64,000 nucleotides of DNA, from positions 15,740 through 79,739 of the forward strand of contig JAGMES010000002.1 of the NCBI GenBank assembly GCA_023128035.1, given 5' to 3'. Shown here piece by piece: positions 49,301 to 56,023 of the stretch. The translations under genes were made by a program, and so were the position numbers. Source of the stretch: Halanaerobiales bacterium. Lineage in GTDB: Bacteria; Bacillota_F; Halanaerobiia; DY22613. The notes beneath the pieces are model-generated. The model worked only from the letters and a program-made list of their open reading frames with translations. It searched no databases and was not told where the DNA came from. The stretch's first letter is position 1. Every line of letters starts with the position of its first letter.

Positions 49301-52300
49301 ATAAACTAGTCAAAGAGATTAGCATTATATCAGATGAAGAAAAGAAGATGTTGTTAGATGAGTTTAATGATTCATCAGTTGATTATCCAAAAGAGAAGAC
49401 GATTTGTCAATTGTTTGAAGAACAGGTAGAGGAAACACCAGATAATATTGCAGTTCAATTTGAGGACAAATATCTAACCTATCGCGAACTAAACTCTAAG
49501 GCAAATCAACTAGCAAGAATATTGCGAAATACAGGGATTAGTCAAAATAAGGTGGTCGGAATTCAAGCAAATCGATCTCTTAAGATGCTGGTAGGAGTAT
49601 TAGCAATTGTCAAAGCTGGAGGATGTTATCTGCCAATAGATGTTGATTATCCTGAGAGTAGGGTAAAATTCATGATTGAAGACTCAAATGTGCACATCCT
49701 TTTGACCGAAAAAGATATCATGGATAGTCTTTCCTTTGCAGGTGAGAAGATTAATCTTTATGATGAAGAATTGTATAGTGGTGATGATTCTAATCTTGAA
49801 CTAATTAATCAGCCTGATGATTTGATCTATATTATGTATACCTCTGGTTCTACCGGTCAACCAAAAGGAGTAATGATTGAGCATAAAAATGTGAATCGTT
49901 TAATCTCAAATTCAAATATGCTAATTATTAATGAAGATGAGCGGATTATGCAAACTGGTTCTCTGGCGTTTGATGCGTCTACCTTTGAAATTTGGGGTTC
50001 GTTACTAAATGGTGCTACACTTTATCTGATCTCTAAAGATGATCAATTGTCAGCAGATAAGTTTGGAGAAAAACTAAAAGATAATCAGATTAGTATGATC
50101 TGGCTTACTGCCCCACTATTTAATCAACTGGTCGAAGAAGATTTATCTATCTTCTTTGAGTTGAAGACTTTAATTGTGGGTGGTGATGCATTATCAGTAA
50201 AACATATTAATCTGGTACGAGCAAAATATCCTGATCTGACTATTATCAATGGCTATGGGCCAACCGAAAGCACAACATTTACAACTTATTTTAAGATTGA
50301 CAAAGAGTATCAAGAAAATATTCCATTAGGATATCCTGTTTCAAATACTCAAGTCTATATCTTAGATAAAAATAATCAGTTACAACCAATTGGAGTTTCT
50401 GGAGAGTTAGTTATCTCTGGAGATGGATTGGCAAGAGGTTATTTAAACCGACCAGAATTGACAAAAGAAAAATTTGTCCAAAACCCATTTCTGCCAGGGG
50501 AAAGAATGTATAAAACAGGAGATTTAGCAAGATGGCGTAGAGATGGAAAGTTAGAATTCTTAGGCAGAATCGACCATCAGGTTAAAATCAGAGGATTCAG
50601 AATCGAAATCGGTGAAATTGAGACATATTTATTAAGACATTCTGAGATAAAAGAAACAGTAGTTGTTGTTAAAGTTGATGATATGGATAATAAATATCTG
50701 GTGGCATATTTTGTATCTGAAAGAGAAATATCTGTTTCTGAAGTAAGAACATATATGAAAGAAGAGTTACCAAATTATATGATTCCATCTCATTTTATAC
50801 AGTTAGAGAAATTACCATTGACCTCAAATGGTAAGGTAAATCGAAAAGCTCTACCTGATATAGAGGGAAACATCAATGTTGGAAATGATTATGTAGCTCC
50901 TGCAAATGAAATCGAAATAAAATTAGCAGAAATATGGTCAGAGATTTTGAATATTGACAGGATTGGAGTTAATGACGATTTCTTTGAATTAGGTGGTCAT
51001 TCTCTAAAGGTTACAAAATTAGCTTCTAAAGTTTTAAAAGCTTTTAATGTAGAGCTACCTTTAAAAGAGGTTTTTAATAATCCTTCGATTAGAGATCTTG
51101 CAGATTATGTTAGGAGAACTGAGAAGAAGGCATTTGCGGCTATAGAGGTTACTGAAAAAAGTGAATACTATCCTCTTTCATCGGGACAAAAACGATTATT
51201 TGCACTCAGACAATTAGAAGGTGAAAATACTACTTATAATATTCCGAGTGTGATGATTATTGAAGGCGAGTTGGATAAAGAAAGATTCCAAAAAGCTTTT
51301 GAGGAATTGATCAAACGGCATGATGCATTTAGAACTTCATTTGAGATTATTGATGGAGAGTTTGTGCAAAAAATCATGGACGAGATAGAGTTTACTATTA
51401 TTTCTTTAGAGGCTCAAGAATCAGAATTAGAACAAATTGTTCAAGATTTTATCCGTCCATTTGACTTAAGTAAAGCTCCATTAATGAGAGTAGCACTTGT
51501 CAAATTAGAGCAGAAGCATTTACTAATGATAGATATACATCATATTATATCTGATGGAGTTTCGATGACGATATTTATTAGAGATTTGATAAGTCTTTAT
51601 GTTGGTAAAGAATTATCTGAATTAAAGCTCCAATACAAAGATTTTTCGGTATGGCAAAATAAGCTCTTTGAATCTGGAGATATTTTAAAACAGGAAGAGT
51701 ATTGGCAGGAAACATTTTCAGGTGAGATTCCTGTGCTTACACTACCAACTGATTATCAGAGACCATATGTGATGAACTATGAGGGAGAAACGATAGAGTT
51801 TGCTCTAGGAGAAGAGTTAACAGCAAAATTAGATAAATTAGCTGAGGCAAATGATGCAACTTTATATATGACAACACTTGCAGTATTTAATATACTATTA
51901 GCTAAATATTCTGGTCAGGAGGATATTGTAGTTGGTTCACCGATTGCGGGTAGAAGACATGATGATCTGGAAAATATTATTGGGATGTTTATTAACACTC
52001 TAGCAATGAGAAATTATCCTAAATCTCAGAAAACATTTGCTGACTTTTTAGCAGAGGTAAAAGAAAATGCTCTACAAGGTTATGAAAATCAGGATTATCA
52101 ATTTGAAATGTTGATTGATAAATTAAATGTTCAACGAGATTTGAGCCGCAATCCATTGTTTGATGTGATGTTTATTTTGCAAAATATGCAAGAAAGCAAT
52201 CAAATGACAGACTTAGAACTAAACCTTGTACCATACAATTATGACTATAATATCTCAAAATTTGATCTGACTTTAACAATGGTACCAGCTACAAAACATC

Positions 52301-55300
52301 AGTTAACTTTAGAGTATAGTACCAGCCTCTTTAATCGTAAGACTATCGAGAGAATGATAGAACATTTTATAAATATTCTTAAAATAGTTGTCGTTAATCC
52401 TGAGATTAAGATATCTGAGATAATGATGTTTTCTGATGAACAACGAAGTCAACTTCTTTACAAATTTAATGATACTGAGTTAGATTATCATAAAGAAAAA
52501 ACAATTCATCAATTGTTTGAAGAACAGGTTAGAAAGGCTCCAGAAAAGACCGCTCTGACGTTTGAAGATACGGAGATGTCATATGCTGCCTTCAATGAAA
52601 GAGCCAATCAGCTTGCTCATAAATTACGTCAAAAAGGACTTCAAAGAGATCAGATTGTTGGTCTTATAGTGACTCGTTCTCTAGATATGATGGTTGGAAT
52701 CATGGGTATCTTAAAAGCTGGTGGTGCATATTTACCAATTGATCCAGAATATCCGGAAGAAAGAGTTAAGTATATGCTAGAGGATAGTGATGCTAAGATT
52801 TTGTTAACTCAGAGTCATTTAAAAGATCTGGTTTCATTTGAAGGTGAGATACTTTATCTTGATAATGTAGAGCACTTTGAAGATTGCGAGATTAGTAATT
52901 TGGAGAATGTCAATGATTCTAATGATTGTGCTTATGTGATTTATACTTCGGGTTCAACCGGTAAGCCTAAAGGGGTACAGATTCAACATTGTTCAGTTCA
53001 TAATTTTATTGAAGGAATGACGAGCAAAATTAATTTTGCATCTGATAAGACAATTGTTACACTTACTACAATCTCTTTTGACATCTTTGTCTTGGAAACA
53101 TTACTCCCATTATCAAAAGGCTTAAAGGTTGTTATTGCCAACGAAGAAGAGCAAAGAATTTCTGAAAAATTTAATGACTTATTGCTAAAACATAATGCAG
53201 ATATGATTCAAACAACTCCATCAAGGATGAAATTATTCTTAGAAGATGAAGCTCATTTGAACGGTTTAAATAATCTTAGTGAAATTTTGCTTGGCGGAGA
53301 AGCACTTTTACCAACAATCTTAGAAAAGGTGAAGTTATTTACCAAAGCTAAAATCTATAATATGTACGGGCCAACCGAAACCACAGTCTGGTCAACTTTT
53401 AAGGATGTCACCGATACTGATTTGATTACAATTGGTAAACCAATCGCTAATACGAGAATCTACATATTGGATAAAGATTTAAAATTAGTTCCAGAAAAAG
53501 TTTTTGGTGAGCTGTATATCGCTGGAGATGGTTTAGCGAGAGGATATCTAAATAGACCAGAATTGACTCAAGAAAGATTTATACCAGATCCATTCGTGTC
53601 AGAGGAAAGAATGTATAAAACCGGAGATTTAGCAAGCTGGTTAGCTGATGGTGAGATAGAGTTCATTGGTAGAACTGATTCCCAGATTAAGATTAGGGGA
53701 TATCGAATTGAACTTGGCGAGATAGAAAAACAACTAACTAATATTTCATTTGTTAAGGAAGCCGCAGTTATTGTTAGAGGAGACTCAGAAGAATATCAAT
53801 CATTATATGCTTATGTGGTTGCTGATGAAGAGTTTACAGTGACTCAGTTAAGAGCAAAATTGGCTAAATCATTACCTGTTTATATGATTCCATCTTATTT
53901 TGTTTCATTAGAAGAGATGCCACTAACGCCAAATGGTAAAATTAATCGGAAAGTTTTAGCTTTATTAGAGGGTAAGGTTGATACTGGTATTGAGTATTTA
54001 GAACCTAAGACAGATGTTGAAAAAACACTTGCCAAAGTTTGGTCAGAAGTGCTTGGTGTCGAAAAGATTGGAGTTCGCGATATATTCTTTGTATTAGGTG
54101 GAGATTCCATCAAGGCAATTCAAATCTCTGCGAGATTGCAAAAGGCTGGCTTACAACTGAATGTAAGAGATTTATTCCAATATCCAACTATTGAGTTGTT
54201 GGCAAATTATGTAAAACCAACCAAGCAAAAAGCAGAGCAAGGTGTAGTTTCAGGTATGGTAGAATTGACCCCAATTCAGCATTGGTTCTTTGAACAAAAC
54301 TTTAAAGACCAACATCATTTTAACCAGGCGGTTATGTTATGTAGTAAGAATGGTTTTGATGAGGAGATTATTGAAAAGGTCTTTACTAAAATTGTTGAGC
54401 ATCATGATGCTTTAAGGATGATTTATAGAGAGGAAGAAACAAAAACTGTTCAGTTTAATAGAGGACTGGATGAAGGTGAATTGTTTGGATTCACACTCTT
54501 TGATCTAAGAGATGAAGAAGAGGTTCACGAGATAATTAGAAGTGAGGCGGAGTGTTTGCAGAGGGGGTTTGAGCTAGAGGCTGGCCCGTTATTGCAGATT
54601 GGATTATTTAAAACTAGCACAGAAGATCATCTGTTGATTATCGGTCATCATTTAGTGATAGATGGTGTATCCTGGAGGATTTTACTAGAAGATTTTGTAC
54701 TAGGTTATGAGATGGCATTAAAAGGTGAGGTTATTCAATTCCAGGATAAAACAGACTCCTTCTTAAAATGGGCCAGCACTTTAAATAATTACGCCAACAG
54801 TGAGATCTTACTAAAAGAACTTAAATATTGGAAAGAAGTCGAAGCCACAAATATTGCATCATTACCAAAAACCAATGCGATTTCTGAAAATTTACGTGCT
54901 CATTCTCGTGAAGTTCAAATGGTTCTAACAAAAGAAGAGACAGAAATTTTACTAAAAGATGTGCATGTAGCCTATAACACCGAGATCAATGATATTTTAC
55001 TTTCAGCTTTAGCAATAGCTTTCAAAGAATGGTCATCTCATGAGAAGACAGCTATCATCTTAGAAGGACACGGAAGAGAAGAGATTGGAGCAGAGCTTGA
55101 TTTATCGAGGACAATCGGCTGGTTTACATCTCAGTATCCAGTTATTCTTGATTCATCTATGTCAGAGGATCTCTCATACATGATTAAGAGCACCAAAGAA
55201 AATCTTCATAGAATACCGAATAAAGGAATAGGATATGCAATTTTGAAATACTTAACATCACCAGAAAATAAAGAGATAGAGTTCAAACTTCAACCTGAAT

Positions 55301-55677
55301 TGATCTTTAACTATCTTGGTCAATTTGATCAGGATTTAGAAGTAAATATTGGAGATTGTGAAATATCTACAATGGATTTATCCAATTTGGACTTAGGTGA
55401 TATGATCAGTAGTAAAGCAGAACGAACTTATCCTTTAGAAATGACAGGCTTGGTTGTAGATGATATGTTAAATATGAAATTAAGTTTCAACAAAGATCAG
55501 TTTAGTGAAGATTCGATGATTCAATTGATTAATCTGTATCAGGAGCATTTGCGTAAAGTGATTGAGCATTGTGGAGGTACTAATACAACAGAATATACTC
55601 CGAGTGATATTGGTGATCAGGAGCTTACTATGTATGAACTTGATGGGATATCGGAATTAATCGAAGATTTGTTTTAG
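38617..55677 (+). CDS. Nonribosomal peptide synthetase, A-T of module 7 and modules 8-11 (two E domains)
   Basis: 5686 residues from ATG at 38617, chosen because GAGGAGGAGGAG ends 6 nt upstream; an ATG at 38584, directly after the previous TAA, is in frame but has no ribosome site. Domain order: A-T, C-A-T, C-A-T-E, C-A-T, C-A-T-E. Carrier serines are at 548, 1590, 2625 (LGGDS), 4129 and 5164 (LGGDS). A pockets: unknown, Thr/Ser-like, aliphatic, Val, Gly. The E domain of module 9 is followed by a D-accepting C domain (YPLTPMQEGILF, FHHILLDGWS) within the same chain. The C-terminal tail after the last E (PSDIGDQELTMYELDG, then ISELIEDLF) resembles a COM donor helix for the fourth protein. At over 640 kDa by length it is one of the larger bacterial proteins. 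Confidence 0.95.
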   Translation: MIANLFQERIKHYPNKIAVKTKERELTFDMLNKLANKVANQTLEITQALTNEQNVVGLLFEHGIDMITGTLGAVKAGTIYVPLDPKYPKERLDYILEDSNINLLITNNLNYQFAEQLVSKLDSSVTILNIDQIDEIVTDDDLNCAISGDQIAYILYTSGSTGRPKGVIQSYENIIHFAESYIETLSLTKDDCLSLFSVFSHDAAILDIYTGLLSGATLFPLNIKDQIALNEISEWLVQEKITVWHSVPTVYRYFLKSFSGREEQFPNLRYIVLGGEQVVENDINMFQKLFGSKTRLINLYGQSESTFNSAFMIDTSTPVKKVTLGQTIKDTEIFLIDENGEEVSDLQIGEIIIASDHVALGYWKDPEKTKKSFAKHPELGRLYRTGDLGRVLSDGSIEFVGRKDFQVKIRGYRVELGEIESQLMDNSEIKEAVVVSKRDQEGNSYLSSFVVLKNEISFTKLKQYLAQRLPDYMVPIYFVKLDKLPTTPTGKVDRKQLLEMEIDFNLEECEYIAPSNDIEKRLEKIWSEILNVEKIGVKHNFFDLGGHSLKATALVSKVYKEFNVELPLRVIFDQPTILELAQFIANSKESKYTAIHAIEEKEFYPVSSAQRRIFIVNQFKNTGIGYNMPGVFKIKGEIDKEKLTNAFRALIKRHESLRTSFEMVNGEVVQKIHPEVDFEITNLDGDDNEILAIVKDFIQPFDLTKAPLLRVSLINSKDENYLIFDMHHIIADGTSMGILINDFIMLYTEAELPELRIQYKDFAKWQDKFFESDAMLEQENYWLEKFSDEIPVLNMSTDYPRPSVMEFAGGRVNFAIGKDLIDQLKTLSKEYGATLFMTLLAAYNVLLSKYSNQEDIIVGTPIAGRPHVDLEKIIGMFVNTLPLRNQLSKERTFVEFLQDVKENALRAYENQDYQFEMLVDKLDLKRDMSRNPLFDVIFVLQNMDQLKSNEKELALQIEPYEFEKQAAKFDLTLGGFEASDGFGFYLEYRNKLFSIDTIKAMSKHFVNILSTIAEKPETKIFEIEMISQEEKQHFLFDLYANTVHSSDQKTIVQIFEEQVIKTPGRIALTFEGQTMTYKKLNEKANQLARLLRQKGVTREQIVGIMVERSMEMVVGIIAIIKAGGAYLPIEPNFPKDRIEYMLENSQTEILMTEKDVMAEITFKGEMIDIKDKALYNQDGSNLELINQPNDLLYVIYTSGSTGKPKGVMIEHFNVVRLFFTDNFQYDVSEQDIWIMFHSFCFDVSVWEMYGALLFGGKLVIIPKIVAQDPKQFLQVMKAQKVTILSQTPTAFYNISKEEMNCPDSELKIRYIIFAGESLKPIMLKEWHEKYPLVKLINMYGITETTVYITYKEIDEIEIQNNISNIGKPIPTWTTYIFDSQQKLVPIGVTGEICIGGAGVSRGYLNRLELTNEKFIENPYIPGDRIYRSGDLAKWLPSGDMEYLGRIDFQVQIRGFRVELGEIESRLLAHVDINDVVVIDLTDASGLKYLVAYLISQRELAVSELRNYLGQNLPDYMIPSFFVRLEEMPITSNGKVNRRALPEPKDYIKTGIEYVAPTNDLEKRMADIWVEILGVDRVGIYENFFELGGHSLKATQLAQKTYKEFEVDLPLKVIFQTPTIGELAKYIANVEKSVCDSIDVVGKREYYPVSSAQKRLFALRQIEGEQITYNMPSVLKVEGRLELARFEEAILKLIERHEALRTSFELVDGKAVQRIHDKVKFELTYHVITEDQIKDKIKEFVRPFDLSQVPLFRVALLELETYQILIVDMHHIISDGISVNVMIRDLVNLYAEKELPELRIQYKDFAIWQNEFFASEKILEQEEFWLETFAGEIPVLDIPIDFSRPAVMSFEGDIAKFELNEKLTIELNQLANKKGVTLYMLLLAMFNLLLAKYSNQDDIIIGTPIAGRKHEDLENVLGMFVNTLVLRNYPTSDKTFVQFLAEVKERVLLVFENQDYQFEMLVNKLNLERELSRNPLFDVMFSLQNANESNLSIENLSFSSYEFSTQISKFDLTLNAFETAQNMCFNLQYRTKLFKKETIERLSRNFTQLIETVVTNPEFKISEVELLTIEEKERLLVEFNDTNTIYPEKPLHQIIEEQVEKAPDQIAVIFKDSQLTYQQLNEKANQLARVLRNKGVENDQIIGMMIDRSVEMMIGIIAILKAGGAYMPIDSTYPEARIRYMLEDSETKIILTQEDLITQLEYYKGALIDLKDSNLYSGDTANLESFSYHDSLAYVIYTSGTTGKPKGILTLQYNISRVVKDTNYLYISKSDRLLQLSNYAFDGSTFDIYGAFLNGATLVMIDKDILLDPIKLSDFIKNNQITIFYVPTALFNTLIDVNIECFNSVSKVVFGGERASAQHVRKLLKHLGRNRIIHIYGPTETTAFATSCHINELSDRVDNVPIGGPLTNTQLYVVDKYNQLQPIGVTGELCISGGGLARGYLNRPDLTAAKFVENPFVPGERMYRSGDLARWLEDGNIEFIGRIDHQVKIRGFRIELGEIESQLVKHELVKEAIVMDRVDENKNKYLCAYITSERDLSVADLREHLLTELPDYMIPAHFIQLEEMPLTSNGKINRKALPEPEGFSRVTEYVAPTNEVEEILAKIWGTILGVEKVGIQDNFFELGGDSIKAIQILSRANLEGINISVKDIFKYKTIYAIIKNVDYAQQKKQISQAEVTGEVLLTPVQQWFYEQDLSHKHYWNQTNLFALSTDVDLDLLEKAFQKLIEHHDAFRMVYEIKDERIYQYNRGKEEVDFKLELIDLTKEENPAEILRIKSEEIQDNLDLSKDLLIKAVVFDLGEAGKRLLIAIHHLIIDGVSWRILLADLEALVNSDLTQKLPLKTTSFKDWSIKIDEYAKTETLKTEYWEKIDSSNIQSLVEDTPEDNYLSDQKSLHILLDERETENLLKKVNWAYNTEINDILLAGLISSVNETFGLEDILIGMEGHGREELFNDVDLSRTIGWFTCIYPVYFKAQNNIEESIKYAKESFRKVPNKGIDFGLARYLNNNHNFDKLNTEISFNYLGQFDNILNEDNEHEGLLRGCPEDSGRSMHKNNRHSFLVDVVGIVIEEKLQLTLSYNAKYINDLKMEQLKTEYQNRLIEIIDHCVNKESKTYTVSDFGLENIVEITEFDSIVGEMDLNKEKIYPLTPMQEGILFTNLLDEESRNYYQQVAFFMKGNINIQKLIEAWRGVTNRYDVLKTRFIWKTIQTPLQIIKDKVEAVIYEHDISDLPKSEQKEFIAKYKEEDLKKKFDFNSGNLSKLSFIKLSDEECFLCWSFHHILLDGWSIPIILGDFVQLYQALKEDESMPIRPKIQFTDYLDWLKEQDQLKGLKFWKEVVEDFDELTSLPYDQPSKKGITTGEVAERKLILDVEKTKEINNFCKLNNITFNALIQTAWGVLLQKYNNTTQSCAGMTVSGRPASLENVEQIVGILINTLPVVIKSETEDTINDLLVKVNNNLVEIREYEYLSLADIQKLSPQNDELFDSLIVVENYPVSSAIDGKKLDFEMHFESVFESGNYNFCMIISSSDSIKMKILYNTELFTEETVNRIERHLVQILDLMMADVNKLVKEISIISDEEKKMLLDEFNDSSVDYPKEKTICQLFEEQVEETPDNIAVQFEDKYLTYRELNSKANQLARILRNTGISQNKVVGIQANRSLKMLVGVLAIVKAGGCYLPIDVDYPESRVKFMIEDSNVHILLTEKDIMDSLSFAGEKINLYDEELYSGDDSNLELINQPDDLIYIMYTSGSTGQPKGVMIEHKNVNRLISNSNMLIINEDERIMQTGSLAFDASTFEIWGSLLNGATLYLISKDDQLSADKFGEKLKDNQISMIWLTAPLFNQLVEEDLSIFFELKTLIVGGDALSVKHINLVRAKYPDLTIINGYGPTESTTFTTYFKIDKEYQENIPLGYPVSNTQVYILDKNNQLQPIGVSGELVISGDGLARGYLNRPELTKEKFVQNPFLPGERMYKTGDLARWRRDGKLEFLGRIDHQVKIRGFRIEIGEIETYLLRHSEIKETVVVVKVDDMDNKYLVAYFVSEREISVSEVRTYMKEELPNYMIPSHFIQLEKLPLTSNGKVNRKALPDIEGNINVGNDYVAPANEIEIKLAEIWSEILNIDRIGVNDDFFELGGHSLKVTKLASKVLKAFNVELPLKEVFNNPSIRDLADYVRRTEKKAFAAIEVTEKSEYYPLSSGQKRLFALRQLEGENTTYNIPSVMIIEGELDKERFQKAFEELIKRHDAFRTSFEIIDGEFVQKIMDEIEFTIISLEAQESELEQIVQDFIRPFDLSKAPLMRVALVKLEQKHLLMIDIHHIISDGVSMTIFIRDLISLYVGKELSELKLQYKDFSVWQNKLFESGDILKQEEYWQETFSGEIPVLTLPTDYQRPYVMNYEGETIEFALGEELTAKLDKLAEANDATLYMTTLAVFNILLAKYSGQEDIVVGSPIAGRRHDDLENIIGMFINTLAMRNYPKSQKTFADFLAEVKENALQGYENQDYQFEMLIDKLNVQRDLSRNPLFDVMFILQNMQESNQMTDLELNLVPYNYDYNISKFDLTLTMVPATKHQLTLEYSTSLFNRKTIERMIEHFINILKIVVVNPEIKISEIMMFSDEQRSQLLYKFNDTELDYHKEKTIHQLFEEQVRKAPEKTALTFEDTEMSYAAFNERANQLAHKLRQKGLQRDQIVGLIVTRSLDMMVGIMGILKAGGAYLPIDPEYPEERVKYMLEDSDAKILLTQSHLKDLVSFEGEILYLDNVEHFEDCEISNLENVNDSNDCAYVIYTSGSTGKPKGVQIQHCSVHNFIEGMTSKINFASDKTIVTLTTISFDIFVLETLLPLSKGLKVVIANEEEQRISEKFNDLLLKHNADMIQTTPSRMKLFLEDEAHLNGLNNLSEILLGGEALLPTILEKVKLFTKAKIYNMYGPTETTVWSTFKDVTDTDLITIGKPIANTRIYILDKDLKLVPEKVFGELYIAGDGLARGYLNRPELTQERFIPDPFVSEERMYKTGDLASWLADGEIEFIGRTDSQIKIRGYRIELGEIEKQLTNISFVKEAAVIVRGDSEEYQSLYAYVVADEEFTVTQLRAKLAKSLPVYMIPSYFVSLEEMPLTPNGKINRKVLALLEGKVDTGIEYLEPKTDVEKTLAKVWSEVLGVEKIGVRDIFFVLGGDSIKAIQISARLQKAGLQLNVRDLFQYPTIELLANYVKPTKQKAEQGVVSGMVELTPIQHWFFEQNFKDQHHFNQAVMLCSKNGFDEEIIEKVFTKIVEHHDALRMIYREEETKTVQFNRGLDEGELFGFTLFDLRDEEEVHEIIRSEAECLQRGFELEAGPLLQIGLFKTSTEDHLLIIGHHLVIDGVSWRILLEDFVLGYEMALKGEVIQFQDKTDSFLKWASTLNNYANSEILLKELKYWKEVEATNIASLPKTNAISENLRAHSREVQMVLTKEETEILLKDVHVAYNTEINDILLSALAIAFKEWSSHEKTAIILEGHGREEIGAELDLSRTIGWFTSQYPVILDSSMSEDLSYMIKSTKENLHRIPNKGIGYAILKYLTSPENKEIEFKLQPELIFNYLGQFDQDLEVNIGDCEISTMDLSNLDLGDMISSKAERTYPLEMTGLVVDDMLNMKLSFNKDQFSEDSMIQLINLYQEHLRKVIEHCGGTNTTEYTPSDIGDQELTMYELDGISELIEDLF
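40425..43490 (+). other. NRPS module 8: C-A-T, Thr/Ser-like with altered pocket
   Basis: Pocket D-V-W-S-I-A-M-V-Y-K. The surrounding core is a close relative of the Thr module 5, but four pocket positions differ (236 F to V, 278 N to S, 301 G to A, 331 H to Y), so specificity may have shifted. Carrier Ser is at 1590. Confidence 0.8.
43545..47960 (+). other. NRPS module 9: C-A-T-E, D-aliphatic
   Basis: Pocket D-G-F-Y-V-G-I-A-F-K, nearest to Ile/Val-type codes (six positions shared with D-A-F-F-Y-G-I-T-F-K). The epimerase motifs are complete (HHLIIDGVSW, EGHGREE, RTIGWFTCIYP, FNYLGQ). Carrier Ser is at 2625. Confidence 0.78.
48025..51110 (+). other. NRPS module 10: C(D-accepting)-A-T, Val
   Basis: Pocket D-A-F-W-I-G-G-T-F-K, the exact Val signature. 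The A-to-T region is almost the same as in module 3, including silent positions. Carrier Ser is at 4129. Confidence 0.88.
51165..55590 (+). other. NRPS module 11: C-A-T-E, Gly-type pocket followed by an epimerase
   Basis: Pocket D-I-L-Q-L-G-M-V-W-K, a Gly-type code. The T domain is LGGDS (Ser 5164) and a complete E domain follows (HHLVIDGVSW, EGHGREE, RTIGWFTSQYP, FNYLGQ). Epimerizing Gly is meaningless, so either Ala or another small residue is loaded, or E serves a structural or docking role. Confidence 0.82.
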
Positions 55678-55707
55678 CGGTTTGGTGTAGTTTTTGTGTA
55701 GGGTAGC

Positions 55708-55882
55708 GTTTGATGGCAGGGCATATATAGGAAAAACGCTCTTTAGAAATTCAGCTCTGCAGGACTTTGCTTATATAATGGAAGCTTAGCTTGATGCAAA
55801 TATTTTCTTTATAAAGTCGTTTTTGATTGGTCGAGCTGAATTATGCATCGCTTTTTTTCCTATATATGCCCTGCCATCAAAC
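55708..55882. repeat. 175-bp element with perfect 29-bp terminal inverted repeats
   Basis: The outer arms, beginning GTTTGATGGCAGGGCATATA and ending AGGAAAAA (55708-55736), recur exactly as reverse complement at 55854-55882. Inside, AATTCAGCTC pairs with GAGCTGAATT, and GACTTTGCTTATA partly with TATAAAGTC. No ORF. It occupies half of the 346-bp gap between the third and fourth NRPS genes; the rest is AT-rich and empty apart from the ribosome site. Likely a MITE-like insertion or a large transcript hairpin. Confidence 0.8.
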
Positions 55883-56023
55883 TAGGCTTTACATTAAAAA
55901 GTTACATACCAAAACCTAAAACTTAAAATTTAAAATTGCTGAAATTGAATAAATAATCAATTGGATAATTAATTAAGCAATAATCTATAAGTAGTTAAAA
56001 TTTGAAAGTAGGAGTGAGGATTT

